Assembly: GCA_963803875.1 (NCBI GenBank)
Contig: CAWDOA010000016.1
Location: forward strand, 620,001 to 684,000
Reading direction: 5' to 3'
From: JABDIY01 sp963803875
Lineage (GTDB): Bacteria; Actinomycetota; Acidimicrobiia; Acidimicrobiales; SZUA-35
Length of the DNA stretch: 64,000 nt
Below are positions 17,133 through 25,967 of this stretch, piece after piece. The position numbers and the translations under genes are program-made. How positions within the stretch are numbered: the first letter of the stretch is position 1; each line of letters begins with the position of its first letter. The notes below the pieces were generated by a model that was not told the origin of the DNA, searched no databases, and worked only from the letters and a program-made list of their open reading frames with translations.

Positions 17133-18752
17133 TCAGCGTGATTGAGGGTGATACAGCTTCGTGTAGTAGCCGTTCAACATCCGCTTCATTGCGAATTCCT
17201 CTGACGTGGTGCCGATACTCTCCCGCATCATCGACTCCCATTTGTCGGGATTGTCGTAGTAGGTGGGGAGGACCTTGTTGAGAACGACCTCGTACAGGGA
17301 CTCTCGGTCATGGTCGTCGAGCTCCTGATGTGAATCCGATTCGAAACCGTCACCGATCTGCCATCCGTTCTCGCCGTCGATGCACGCTTCGGGCCACCAG
17401 CCATCAAGGATCGAACAGTTGAGGACACCGTTCATGGCCGCCTTCATGCCGCTCGTACCGCTGGCTTCCTGGGGACGGCGAGGGTTGTTCAACCAGACGT
17501 CCGAACCTCGGGTGAGCATCCGTCCGATGTCCATGTCGTAGTTCTCGAGGAACACGACCGCATTGGGATAGGACCGCATCATTTGAACGATGTTGGCGAC
17601 GATCTCCTTGCCGGTGTCGTCGAGTGGGTGGGCCTTTCCGGAGAAAACGATCTGCAGTTGACCACGTTCGAGGTACGGCTGGATTCTGTCCATGTCGGAG
17701 AAGATCAGGTCACTTCGCTTGTACGGCGCGGCTCGTCGGCTGAAGCCGATCAGGATTCGGTCGACCCGCAGTTGCGAACCGGTCCGCTGCTCGATGAACT
17801 CCAGCAATTCGGACTTGATCGTGTTGTGGACCGGCAGGAGTGGCTCATTCTTCTCGTACGCGTCGGTGATCCGCCGGTCGACCCAGGTTGGAGTGTGAAT
17901 GCAGTTGGTGATCCCAACGATTTCGCTACGTCCTGCCACGTGATTCCACATCTTGTTCGCCGTCTCCGCATGAAGCATGGCGACCCCGTTGGAATTGCGG
18001 GCCAGCCGGAGGGCGGCGACCGTCATGTTGAACGGGTTGCCGCCGATCCGTGTCATCTGCTTCGCGTTCAAACCCAGGAATGCGCCCATGAACTGCATCG
18101 TGCGAAGGTCATGGGTCTCGTTTCCCTGGACCACCGGTGTATGGGTGGTGAAGACCACCTTTTCTCTGGTGGTCCGCCATGCCTCCTCGAAATCGAGTCC
18201 TCTGGACTTCTCCTCCTCGATCAGTTCCAAGGCTGCAAGGACGGCATGGCCCTCGTTGAAGTGGTACACGTCAACGTCGATCCCCAGCGCTCTCAGCGCT
18301 CGGACTCCGCCGACACCGAGCACGATCTCCTGGGCCAATCGCTCCTCTTTGAACCAGCCATACAGCTGTCCACATATCCACCGATCGTCGCTCTGGTTCT
18401 GTTCGATATCGGTGTCGAGAAGATAGAGATCGGCGTTGCCGTACGCCGTGGTCTTCCAAACCTTCACGTCAACTCGTCGCTCGCGAATTGTCACCGGGAC
18501 GGTGATGCCGGTGTCCTCGAGATCGTATTTGTGGTTGGGATAACTGTCGTAGGGGCGGCCATCCTCATCCAGATATTGGTCGGTGTATCCCTGTTTCCAC
18601 AGAATCCCCAAACCGATGATTGGCAGGTTTTCGTCACGAGCACCCTTCAGATAGTCCCCGGCGAGGATTCCGAGCCCTCCGGCGTAGAGCTTCAGGTCGC
18701 TTTCGAGCCCGTACTCCATGCAGAAATACGCAACCGTCGGTGCGTTATCCAT
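17133..18752 (-). CDS. glgP: Alpha-glucan (glycogen) phosphorylase, short type
   Basis: Releases glucose-1-phosphate from glycogen or maltodextrin with PLP. The ~539-residue length matches the short alpha-glucan phosphorylase subfamily rather than the 800-residue classical enzyme. Visible motifs are AYFCMEYGLESDLKLYAGGL and VYHFNEGHAVLAALELIEE. FTTHTPVVQGNETHD and FSRRAAPYKRSDLIF follow, then the PLP-lysine region PQEASGTSGMKAAMNGVLN. The ATG at 18752 has GAGGAG at good spacing; a GTG at 18761 lies too close to it. Its product feeds the pathway of the neighbouring pgi after phosphoglucomutase. Confidence 0.92.
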   Translation of the reverse strand: MDNAPTVAYFCMEYGLESDLKLYAGGLGILAGDYLKGARDENLPIIGLGILWKQGYTDQYLDEDGRPYDSYPNHKYDLEDTGITVPVTIRERRVDVKVWKTTAYGNADLYLLDTDIEQNQSDDRWICGQLYGWFKEERLAQEIVLGVGGVRALRALGIDVDVYHFNEGHAVLAALELIEEEKSRGLDFEEAWRTTREKVVFTTHTPVVQGNETHDLRTMQFMGAFLGLNAKQMTRIGGNPFNMTVAALRLARNSNGVAMLHAETANKMWNHVAGRSEIVGITNCIHTPTWVDRRITDAYEKNEPLLPVHNTIKSELLEFIEQRTGSQLRVDRILIGFSRRAAPYKRSDLIFSDMDRIQPYLERGQLQIVFSGKAHPLDDTGKEIVANIVQMMRSYPNAVVFLENYDMDIGRMLTRGSDVWLNNPRRPQEASGTSGMKAAMNGVLNCSILDGWWPEACIDGENGWQIGDGFESDSHQELDDHDRESLYEVVLNKVLPTYYDNPDKWESMMRESIGTTSEEFAMKRMLNGYYTKLYHPQSR

Positions 18753-18897
18753 CTTTGCCACTCCTCATCTGAGGCATCCATCGCCTCTAATTCGTCTGAG
18801 TGGGCACTCTAGGCCTCCCTTCCGACATGCCGGTCCATTCCGCGAGGTTGATCGGTTCCCTTCGACGGCGCCAGGCTCATGGGCATACGATCGGCTC

Positions 18898-20088
18898 ATG
18901 ACAAACCTCGCCTCGGTTGGATCTGATCTCCTGGACGCTGCGAACAGCCTCCAGGACGCAACGATTGAGCTGCGCCGCGCCATCCACGCCGAACCTGAAC
19001 TCGGACTGCAACTACCCGAGACTCAGAAGAAGGTGGTGGAGTCACTCACCGGACTCGGTTTGGACATAACGCTGGGGAAGTCCACTACATCGGTTGTGGC
19101 CGATCTCGACACTGGCAAACCGGGCCCCACGGTCCTGCTTCGGGGTGACATGGACGCCCTCCCGCTCACCGAAGACTTCGTCAGCGACTTCCAATCGACA
19201 CGCGAGGGCGTGATGCACGCCTGCGGACATGACACCCACGTAGCGATGCTGGCCAGTGCCGCCCGGCTGCTGAGTGAGAACAAGAACGAGTTCACCGGCA
19301 AAGTGCGGTTCATGTTTCAGCCCGGCGAGGAGGGTTATCACGGGGCGCGGTACATGATTGAAGAGGGCGTGCTCGACGGGGTTGACCGTGCGTTTGCCAT
19401 CCATGTGGTGTCCAACGTTCCCAACGGACTCATCGCCACAAAGGCCGGTCCGATCCTGGCGAGTTCGGACGAGTTCGAGATCACTGTGAGCGGGAAGGGC
19501 GGGCATGCCTCGGCCCCCCACGACTGTGTCGACCCAATTCCACCGGCCGCCGCGATGGTGGGCGGCTTCCAGACCATCCTCACGCGTGAGCTCGATCCGT
19601 CCCAGTCGGCAGTTCTCACCGTCGGTCACATCACGGCTGGCACCACCACCAACATCATTCCACCGTCGGCCTTTCTCGAGGGCACGATTCGAACCTTCGA
19701 CGAGGATGTGCGGGCCACGATCCACGCCGGCGTGCATCGGGTGGCTTCGACCACGGCCGAGAGCCATCGCTGTTCCTGCACCACCAACATCATTTCCGGG
19801 TATCCGGTGACCAGGAACAACCCCGAGCAGGCCGAATTGACCGGTGAGGTGACCCGGGCGTTGCTGGGTGCCGAGGGCTTCCTCACGATGCCCGATCCGG
19901 CCTTTGCCGCCGAGGACTTCAGCTACGTCTTGAACGAGGTCCCCGGAGCGATGGCCATGCTCGGGGTGTGTCCCGACGACGTGAGCCCGGCCGACGCTGA
20001 GCCAAACCACTCGAACCTGATGCGAGTGAACGAATCAGCGCTCTACTACGGCGTCGGGCTCTATGCCGCTATGGCCATGGTCGGATAG
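18898..20088 (+). CDS. M20D-family amidohydrolase (IAA-amino acid/hippurate hydrolase type)
   Basis: A metallopeptidase-fold amidohydrolase of 396 residues. The metal-binding motifs of the M20D group are present: LRGDMDALPLTEDF, VMHACGHDTHVAMLAS, and FQPGEEGYHGARYMIE. The dimerisation domain contains SGKGGHASAPHDCVDPI. The end has AEDFSYVLNEVPGAMAMLG, with the last His in NHSN. Such enzymes cleave N-acyl amino acids. The start at 18898 gives a natural N-terminus (RRAIHAEPELG shortly after). The PycTM-like gene follows nine bases after the stop. Confidence 0.93.
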   Translation: MTNLASVGSDLLDAANSLQDATIELRRAIHAEPELGLQLPETQKKVVESLTGLGLDITLGKSTTSVVADLDTGKPGPTVLLRGDMDALPLTEDFVSDFQSTREGVMHACGHDTHVAMLASAARLLSENKNEFTGKVRFMFQPGEEGYHGARYMIEEGVLDGVDRAFAIHVVSNVPNGLIATKAGPILASSDEFEITVSGKGGHASAPHDCVDPIPPAAAMVGGFQTILTRELDPSQSAVLTVGHITAGTTTNIIPPSAFLEGTIRTFDEDVRATIHAGVHRVASTTAESHRCSCTTNIISGYPVTRNNPEQAELTGEVTRALLGAEGFLTMPDPAFAAEDFSYVLNEVPGAMAMLGVCPDDVSPADAEPNHSNLMRVNESALYYGVGLYAAMAMVG

Positions 20089-20096
20089 AGGTCGGA

Positions 20097-20615
20097 GTGA
20101 GCGAACCGGACCACACGCCGGCGTTCGACGGAAGTCAAGGTCGAATCTCCATCGACAACGCGCTACGGACCGCGCAACAGAACACCTTGCAGCTGAGCGC
20201 CATGGCCGATCAGAAAGCGAGCGTCGTGCTCGGTGCCGCGTTCGTGATGGCGACGATCGTGGTCGGGGACCTTGACGGAACCAACGACCTCGTGCAGTTG
20301 ATGTTGCTGATCACGGCGATCGGATCGGGGGCAGCAGCCGGTCTGGCGCTGATGCCGGGCTCACAATCCAGAGCAGCGAAGGGTCATCCCAACCCGCTGT
20401 TCTTCAACGGTGTCGTGAAGATGACCGAAGCCGAGTATTTCAGCGAGATGCGGCGGGTCACCAAAGACGATGCGGCGTTGTATCAGGCGATCTGTACCGA
20501 TCTGTACTTGTCCTCCATCGCTTTGGGGAAACGGAAGTTCCCGCTGCTGAGATTCAGTTATCAGTTTTTGATCCTCGGCATGCTGGTGACCTTGGCGACG
20601 GCCGTAGTCACCTGA
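20097..20615 (+). CDS. PycTM/DUF5706-like membrane protein, stand-alone
   Basis: A 172-residue protein. The N-terminal segment NALRTAQQNTLQLSAMADQKA is followed by two close hydrophobic helices (about residues 40-85). A cytoplasmic helical region with NPLFFNGVVKMTEAEYFSEM and a last hydrophobic helix (about 150-171) come after. The 'L--MADQKAS-VLGA' start and NPLFF..EYF..M pattern are those of the PycTM (DUF5706) family, known as membrane effectors of Pycsar anti-phage defence. No nucleotide cyclase gene lies beside it; the neighbour upstream is the M20 peptidase. It may be a housekeeping relative. The start is GTG with a purine-rich lead. Confidence 0.68.
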   Translation: MSEPDHTPAFDGSQGRISIDNALRTAQQNTLQLSAMADQKASVVLGAAFVMATIVVGDLDGTNDLVQLMLLITAIGSGAAAGLALMPGSQSRAAKGHPNPLFFNGVVKMTEAEYFSEMRRVTKDDAALYQAICTDLYLSSIALGKRKFPLLRFSYQFLILGMLVTLATAVVT

Positions 20616-20681
20616 TCGACATCTTGGGGCAGACCGGCGCAGATTTGTGGAGGTGGATTGATCCCCCGCTACTTTCAGCCA

Positions 20682-21770
20682 ATGAGGCGTTCGACACTCG
20701 TACTCGCTCTGGTCGTGCTGACCGCGTGCTCCGGCGGGTCGGATGCATCGGAGCCAACAACAACTACCCGGCCAGCAAGTGCCACGACTTCCACCACCTC
20801 GACGTCGGCACCGGCATCGAGCACCACAACGACCACCGAGCCAACAACGACGTCCACCGCGGAGGGGCCCTTTGCTTTGCCCGATGATGCTCAGGCCCAG
20901 GTGGACATCGTGCAGCTCGATGTGGCGTCGTTTGGGCCCGGCTATGTCGAGGGTGAGGACGACGACGATGGTGAGCCCCTCTGTGAGGGTGTTGAGGGTC
21001 TGCTGACTGCGTTCCCGTCCCAGGCCGAGAGTGAACTGTCGATCGAAGGTGATCACCTCTTCTTCTCCAACATCGCGGTGTATGCAACGGCCGAAGAGGC
21101 CGTGGAGGCATTCCAATATCTGGACGGTGCGTACAAGACATGTGATGGTCGGACTCGCACGCAAGACGACACCGAGATCCTGCTCACCGCCATCCCGTTC
21201 ACCCCACCATCAATTCTGGGAACCGACCGACTTGCTGGGCTCGCCCTCGAGCAGACCACACCCGAGCTGTCTCTTCTGGTGCAAACCAGAATCATTGCGG
21301 CCGACCGCTTGCTGATGTTTGTCGGGGGCACGGATCCCGATGTTGTGCAGGAGATGGCTGACGTTCTGGTGAGCCGAACCAGGCTGCCAGCCGAACCGGT
21401 GACGTTCGAACCCGTGGGTGGCGTGGCCATCGGCCCCGGTTACACCAATCCCTTCTACTACTCCTTCGACGCCGGCCCCGGCGAGTTGCGGTCGCTCAGC
21501 CTTAGCGATGGCGCGCTCCGATGGTTGAACGAAAACAGCGACGACCGCGTAGACGAAGTCGCCAGCACCACCTGTGTCATCACCCAAGAACTCAATCCTG
21601 GCGACTCAGCCGAGGCCGTGGACGCCGCCTTGCTGGGTGCGTTCAGCGACTCCGATCGCACCACATTCGCGCCCGAAGAACTCGGCGAGGTGTACGGCGC
21701 GGCCAACGCCATCTACTGTCCGGGCCTGAGCGAGTATCTGGTCGAGGTTCTCAACGCCATCCCTGGGTAG
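20682..21770 (+). CDS. Lipoprotein with Thr/Ser-rich linker, unknown sensor-like domain
   Basis: A 362-residue exported lipoprotein. The signal peptide MRRSTLVLALVVLTAC ends in a lipobox (LTAC), followed by a Thr-rich spacer of about 50 residues. Two similar globular parts follow. The first includes ATAEEAVEAFQYLDG and ends in VFVGGTDPD-type text; the second includes TFAPEELGEVYGAANAIYC. The first part resembles PknH-like extracellular sensor domains of actinobacteria, a weak suggestion. The ATG at 20682 is chosen over a TTG at 20658 because it starts the signal peptide cleanly. Confidence 0.75.
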   Translation: MRRSTLVLALVVLTACSGGSDASEPTTTTRPASATTSTTSTSAPASSTTTTTEPTTTSTAEGPFALPDDAQAQVDIVQLDVASFGPGYVEGEDDDDGEPLCEGVEGLLTAFPSQAESELSIEGDHLFFSNIAVYATAEEAVEAFQYLDGAYKTCDGRTRTQDDTEILLTAIPFTPPSILGTDRLAGLALEQTTPELSLLVQTRIIAADRLLMFVGGTDPDVVQEMADVLVSRTRLPAEPVTFEPVGGVAIGPGYTNPFYYSFDAGPGELRSLSLSDGALRWLNENSDDRVDEVASTTCVITQELNPGDSAEAVDAALLGAFSDSDRTTFAPEELGEVYGAANAIYCPGLSEYLVEVLNAIPG

Positions 21771-21782
21771 CTCCGCTATAGG

Positions 21783-22310
21783 GTGAGGTTCGTGGCCACA
21801 CCTCCCCCCGAATCCGAACGTGAGATTCTCGACTGGGCAACCTACGGGGTGGCGATACGGGAACTGGCTCAGACCGTGGCCGACGACGGATTCGCTCCCG
21901 ACATGATTCTTGCAATCGCCCGGGGCGGTCTGTTCGCCGCTGGCTCCCTCGGCTACGCACTGTCGGTGAAGAATCTGTACGTGATGAATCTCGAGTTCTA
22001 CGCCGGCGTCGACGAGCGGCTGGACATGCCGGTCATGTTGCCTCCGTACATGGACAAGGTCGACCTCACGGGAGCCAAAGTGCTGGTGGCCGACGACGTC
22101 GCCGACACCGGCCATACCTTGAAGGCGGTTCACGAGTTCAGTCAGGATGTCGTCGCCGAGTCGAGAACTGCGGTTCTGTACGAAAAGCCGCACTCGCTCG
22201 TGAAATGTGACTACGTGTGGAAACGAACCGACCGCTGGATCAACTTCCCGTGGTCCACCGAGCCCCCCGTCGCGGAACCGAGCGTCGGTGGCGTCGTCTT
22301 CGATGCCTGA
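21783..22310 (+). CDS. Phosphoribosyltransferase family protein
   Basis: A type I phosphoribosyltransferase of about 175 residues. The PRPP-binding motif is VLVADDVADTGHTL. An early ILAIARGGLFAAG matches the PPi loop, and the hood region ends with DRWINFPW, as in xanthine/guanine-type enzymes. It probably salvages a purine base to its nucleotide; the base cannot be fixed from sequence. Its stop is four bases from the start of the fetB-like gene. The start is GTG 21783 or GTG 21792. Confidence 0.85.
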   Translation: MRFVATPPPESEREILDWATYGVAIRELAQTVADDGFAPDMILAIARGGLFAAGSLGYALSVKNLYVMNLEFYAGVDERLDMPVMLPPYMDKVDLTGAKVLVADDVADTGHTLKAVHEFSQDVVAESRTAVLYEKPHSLVKCDYVWKRTDRWINFPWSTEPPVAEPSVGGVVFDA

Positions 22311-22313
22311 GCC

Positions 22314-23117
22314 ATGGTGCTAGGACAGCTGAACACCAGCTCAACCGAACTGGGAATACCAGTTCTCATCGCCAGCCTGGTCCTGGTAGCGCTCTCGGTC
22401 GGTCTGGCCCGGTGGCTCAGGCTCGGGGTCACAAGGGAGATCGTGATCTCAGCGGTGCGGGCGGCGGTGCAGCTGCTCGCAGTTGGTTTCATCCTCACGA
22501 GCCTGTTCTCGTCGTCGGCGGCAACACTTGCCGCTCTCGGATGGATAGTGGTGATGGTCGCTATCGCTGCGTTCGTCATCGGACGGCGAGCCAAGGCGCC
22601 AAGCCGCAGCCTCTATGTGGTGGCGGGTTCGATGGTCGGGTTCACAACGCTCCTCAGTTTGGTGGTGGTGTTCGTCAGCGGGGTGTTCGAGTGGTCACCC
22701 GTCGCAGGGGTGGTGATGGCGGGGATCACTATCGGAAACGCGATGCCGTCGGCTGTCCTGGGAGTGAACCTGGCGGTGCAGGCGCATCGCGACGGGCGGG
22801 GCGAGTTGGAGGCACTGCTGTCGCTGGGGATGAACCGATCCCAGATCGTGCGCTTCATGGCGCCAACCCCGGCGCGCAACGCCCTGGTACCTCAGATCGA
22901 ACGAACCAAGGTCGTTGGTCTCATCGCTCTTCCCGGAGCGATGACAGGGCTGCTGCTCGCCGGCGTCGATCCGGTAGATGCTGTGCTGATCCAAATCCTC
23001 GTGATGTATCTCGTGCTCGGCGCTACCGCCCTGTGCGCCATCACCACCGTCTCAGCGGTGAGCCGGAGCGCCATAACCGACACGCTCGTGGTCGCTCCCT
23101 GGGTCACTGAGGACTGA
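22314..23117 (+). CDS. fetB: FetB/UPF0014-type ABC permease
   Basis: A 267-residue membrane protein with about seven helices. It shows the family phrases VISAVRAAVQLLAVGFIL, GITIGNAMPSAVLGVNL and KVVGLIALPGAMTGLLLAGV. This is the FetB (UPF0014) family; in E. coli FetAB exports iron. The ATPase FetA is not adjacent, which is unusual. It follows the phosphoribosyltransferase closely and ends before a strong bidirectional hairpin. Confidence 0.88.
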   Translation: MVLGQLNTSSTELGIPVLIASLVLVALSVGLARWLRLGVTREIVISAVRAAVQLLAVGFILTSLFSSSAATLAALGWIVVMVAIAAFVIGRRAKAPSRSLYVVAGSMVGFTTLLSLVVVFVSGVFEWSPVAGVVMAGITIGNAMPSAVLGVNLAVQAHRDGRGELEALLSLGMNRSQIVRFMAPTPARNALVPQIERTKVVGLIALPGAMTGLLLAGVDPVDAVLIQILVMYLVLGATALCAITTVSAVSRSAITDTLVVAPWVTED

Positions 23118-23137
23118 GTTCGACGTTTGAAAACGAG

Positions 23138-23167
23138 CTGGGCCCCTCCCGTTCGGGAGGGGCCCAG
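23138..23167. terminator. Bidirectional terminator between convergent genes
   Basis: A perfect 14-bp GC-rich stem with a two-base TT turn (CTGGGCCCCTCCCG and its complement) lies 20 bases after the fetB stop and 24 bases after the end of the opposing gene. Confidence 0.88.
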
Positions 23168-23191
23168 TGAGGCTTCCTATCGGGGCGAGAT

Positions 23192-23530
23192 CTAGTCTTC
23201 GTCTTGCAGCTCAGTGGCTGCCAGACCTTTGTCGATGACCCGCTGCCGTTCGGCCTCGCGCTCTTTGCGGGCTGCGGTGCGCCGCTTCCACGCTTTCACC
23301 TTCCAGTGTTTCTTCTTCTTTTTCTTGGGGGCGGTCCTGGGCGGATGGTCGAACTTGGGAACACTGAACACTGCGTCTTCGGGATCCTCCACGCTGTGTA
23401 GCTCCTCATGGAGCTGGTGCCGTACCTTCCGGTGCTCCTTGACCCGGATCGACTTGTCCGGCCGAAGGTCTGCCTCATCGGCTTTCGCAGGGGCTAGGAG
23501 GCTTCCGTCCTTACGGTGGCGTGCACTCAC
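23192..23530 (-). CDS. Small Lys-rich basic protein, unknown
   Basis: A 112-residue, strongly charged protein without membrane segments. The N-terminal half has HRKVRHQLHEELHSVEDPED. The middle holds a run of six lysines followed by HWKVKAWKRR, and a coiled-coil-like Arg/Glu helix (RKEREAERQRVIDKG) lies near the end. The composition suggests nucleic-acid or ribosome contact, but no family is recognised. It converges with fetB on a shared terminator. Confidence 0.55.
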   Translation of the reverse strand: MSARHRKDGSLLAPAKADEADLRPDKSIRVKEHRKVRHQLHEELHSVEDPEDAVFSVPKFDHPPRTAPKKKKKKHWKVKAWKRRTAARKEREAERQRVIDKGLAATELQDED

Positions 23531-23766
23531 GTTTCATGGCTCCTTTCTCATCCGGGCAGCGCCGGACACTCAGGTCCTGGCTCTGGCATTCAGGGCCAGG
23601 AAACACCACGAGCTAGCTATCGCTAGCCCGTAGCCCACCTTCCCACACCGGAGGACCCCTGTCCATGAGGCTCACGAACCAATTCCGAACTAGAGGCAGA
23701 AGTCCTGATCAGCTTGTTGAAGGATGAGAAGCTGCAACTGCGTACGTGGATTCGCGTGAGTGGAGC

Positions 23767-24672
23767 TCAGCCGAGGTGCTGCGACCGCACCTTTTGGGTC
23801 GTCTCAACGGTCAACTGTCCGCCCTCCAGATCGAGAATCTTGATGGCTGGATGGATCCTGAGCAGCGACCGGACTCGCTCCAGGTTCACTGCCACCTGCG
23901 ATCTGGTGGCTTGACACACGGGGCAAACACCGAGTCGGCGGCGCCAGGGTGACTGTTGACCCGAGTATCGGGTGACCCGCGAACCACACACCAGGCAGCG
24001 GCGTCGATCGTTGGGCAGAATCCAGTGCTCGGCCCGCACACGCGACTGCCCGGTTGTTCGTTGGGGTCCGAGGTGGGCGTTGGTTCGGATCAGCGCAGCA
24101 CCCACTGCAACAACCCGTTCGAGATCGGTGATCGATTCCACCGGCTGGAATGGGCTGATTCCGCAAATGAAGGGAGTCTCGACCGCGTAGATGTTGCCGA
24201 AGCCGGCAATAAGTCGCTGATCGAGTAGCGCTTCGCCCAAAGGCCGGGTTCGGGCGGTACCCAATCGCTTCACGGCCTCGGGGTGGTTGTAGTCTCCGCA
24301 CAGGTCAGGTCCGAGGTGGGCCACTGCGCGTTGTTCATCCCTGGTCTTGACGATCTCCACTTTGGGAACGTCGATGCCGGTGATCGCTCCGGTCTGCAGT
24401 TCGATCTCGAATCGCCGCCGCCATTCAGGAACGTCGTTGGCCCGCCCGAACCGAACTCGGCCCTGCATCAGCATGTGGGCATGCAGCGTGCGGCCGTCAC
24501 TGAAACGGATGAGCAGGTGCTTGCCCCGAGCATCGGCGCTGTCGATGATCGTGTCGGCGAGGTTGGTGAGAGCGAGGGAAGGGTGACGAAAGACGCTGGC
24601 CTGGACCTGCTGGCCTACGAATCGGTGCTCGATGGCGTTTGCCATTCGCCGAATTGTGTCGCCCTCAGGCAT
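23767..24672 (-). CDS. Fpg/Nei-family DNA glycosylase (Nei-like)
   Basis: A base-excision repair enzyme of 301 residues that removes oxidised bases and nicks the strand. It begins PEGDTIRRMANAIEH, with the catalytic Pro-Glu start typical of Nei rather than MutM. A helix-two-turn-helix region contains LLDQRLIAGFGNIYAVE. The zinc finger is CLVCGS...CPVCQ, followed by a ~45-residue extension ending in RVRSLLRIHPAIKIL and a short tail. The ATG at 24672 is the one that places Pro2-Glu3 correctly. The lipid-kinase gene ends two bases upstream, suggesting a shared transcript. Confidence 0.92.
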   Translation of the reverse strand: MPEGDTIRRMANAIEHRFVGQQVQASVFRHPSLALTNLADTIIDSADARGKHLLIRFSDGRTLHAHMLMQGRVRFGRANDVPEWRRRFEIELQTGAITGIDVPKVEIVKTRDEQRAVAHLGPDLCGDYNHPEAVKRLGTARTRPLGEALLDQRLIAGFGNIYAVETPFICGISPFQPVESITDLERVVAVGAALIRTNAHLGPQRTTGQSRVRAEHWILPNDRRRCLVCGSRVTRYSGQQSPWRRRLGVCPVCQATRSQVAVNLERVRSLLRIHPAIKILDLEGGQLTVETTQKVRSQHLG

Positions 24673-24674
24673 CG

Positions 24675-25514
24675 CTACACATGAGCTGCCACCGAGAGCG
24701 CACGGGGGACGACCTCCACCGTCACAGGCCCGGTGCGGGGCAGCTTTTCCCCATCGGCCCACCACGCCGCCTCGGTTTCGATATCCACACGGTGGAACCG
24801 AAGCTGGTGGACCTTTCGGCTTCGTACATGCTGGCCCACAAAGGCCGCCGGCAGCACGGCGGCGAGGTGGATTGGGCCCACCGGGTCAACGACGATGATC
24901 TCGCCTACGCCGTCGGTGGGATCGGCGGTGGGACAGATGGCCATGCCGCCACCGAAGAACCGCGTGTTTCCGATGGCCAGAAGCGAGAACCGTTCGTGAT
25001 CTGAAAGCCCGGAAACCGAAGCGCTGCCCAGATGTGGGAGGCAGCGAAGGGTTGCCACCGTGTATTTCAGTTGGCCCCCAGCCCACCCAATCGTATTGGC
25101 GATCTCGTTGACGGTCCCCGAAAACCCTGCCGTCAGCACACTGACTACGAACGACTCTCCGTGGTCATCAGAGATCCTGATGAGGTCCATGGGGGTCGGA
25201 TCCTCGAGCGAGCGGCGTACTGCCTTGTGAATTGATCGTGGGACGTTGAGGGCCCGAGCGATGTCGTTGCCGGTTCCAGCCGGAATGATCCCGAATGCAA
25301 CGGTGGTCATGGCGATCGACTGGACCGCATGATGGATCATCCCGTCCCCACCAGAGACGATCAGACGTTCGATATCGTCGCGGTCGAGCAATTCAGCCAC
25401 ATGGTGCGACGAGTCTGATACCAGTGGTTCCACATCGCAGCCCGATTCGGTGAGCAGGGTGATGGTTCGGTCGATCTTGGGATGCTGGCGCTTGTGGAGG
25501 AGGTGAACTCGCAT
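24675..25514 (-). CDS. Diacylglycerol kinase-family lipid kinase
   Basis: A 279-residue protein of the DagK/YegS family. It has the nucleotide-binding motif IVSGGDGMIHHAVQ and the phosphate-binding loop IIPAGTGNDIARAL. A second domain contains LLAIGNTRFFGGGMAICP and AAWWADGEKLP. It likely phosphorylates a lipid such as diacylglycerol in membrane lipid turnover. The start overlaps the ArfB-like stop (TGATG), and the Nei gene follows at once. Confidence 0.92.
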   Translation of the reverse strand: MRVHLLHKRQHPKIDRTITLLTESGCDVEPLVSDSSHHVAELLDRDDIERLIVSGGDGMIHHAVQSIAMTTVAFGIIPAGTGNDIARALNVPRSIHKAVRRSLEDPTPMDLIRISDDHGESFVVSVLTAGFSGTVNEIANTIGWAGGQLKYTVATLRCLPHLGSASVSGLSDHERFSLLAIGNTRFFGGGMAICPTADPTDGVGEIIVVDPVGPIHLAAVLPAAFVGQHVRSRKVHQLRFHRVDIETEAAWWADGEKLPRTGPVTVEVVPRALSVAAHV

Positions 25515-25921
25515 CAGTCGCGATCGGCCCGATAGTTGCGTTCAGCCTTGCGCTGAGATCGTTCTCGTTTGGCCCGAAGGCGCCGCTCCTTGGCCCCTCG
25601 TCCCGGTTTGGTGGGAGTCCTTTTCGGTTGAGGACGAAGCGCCCGTGCGGCTCGTTCGGCCAGTCGGTCCAGAGCAATCTCTCGGTTTCGAGCCTGAGAA
25701 CGGGTGTCGTCGGCGGCCACCCGAATTCGTGGTCCGAACTCCCGTTCCAGTGCGCTCCGCTGGGGACCGCTCAATACCGCACTGGTAGCAATCTCGAACA
25801 CAACCTCGGCCCGGGTGTTGGCCGTGTTGGCATGTTGGCCACCGGGTCCGCCCGAGGGACCGAATCGCCAGATCAGCTCGGTATCCGGGATGGACAACCG
25901 ATCGTTGATGTTCAGCGGCAT
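25514..25921 (-). CDS. arfB: ArfB/YaeJ-type GGQ peptidyl-tRNA hydrolase
   Basis: A 135-residue codon-independent release factor that rescues stalled ribosomes. The catalytic loop is FGPSGGPGGQHANTANT, with the GGQ motif. A basic C-terminal tail (RRLRAKRERSQRKAER) is the segment that enters the empty mRNA channel in ArfB. The ATG at 25921 gives MPLNINDRLSIPDTEL, matching family starts. It is coupled to the lipid kinase by a TGATG overlap. Confidence 0.9.
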   Translation of the reverse strand: MPLNINDRLSIPDTELIWRFGPSGGPGGQHANTANTRAEVVFEIATSAVLSGPQRSALEREFGPRIRVAADDTRSQARNREIALDRLAERAARALRPQPKRTPTKPGRGAKERRLRAKRERSQRKAERNYRADRD

Positions 25922-25967
25922 CGCGCGACTTCGAACTTTGTGCGGAGGCACCGTCGATCGGGTCGGT

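Noticed and set aside
19042..20010. Minus-strand open frame of 322 residues opposite the M20 peptidase
   Set aside because: It is the antisense shadow of a well-conserved gene and its His/Gly-rich reading has no motif. The same applies to 15743-16699 opposite pgi and 17583-18812 opposite glgP.
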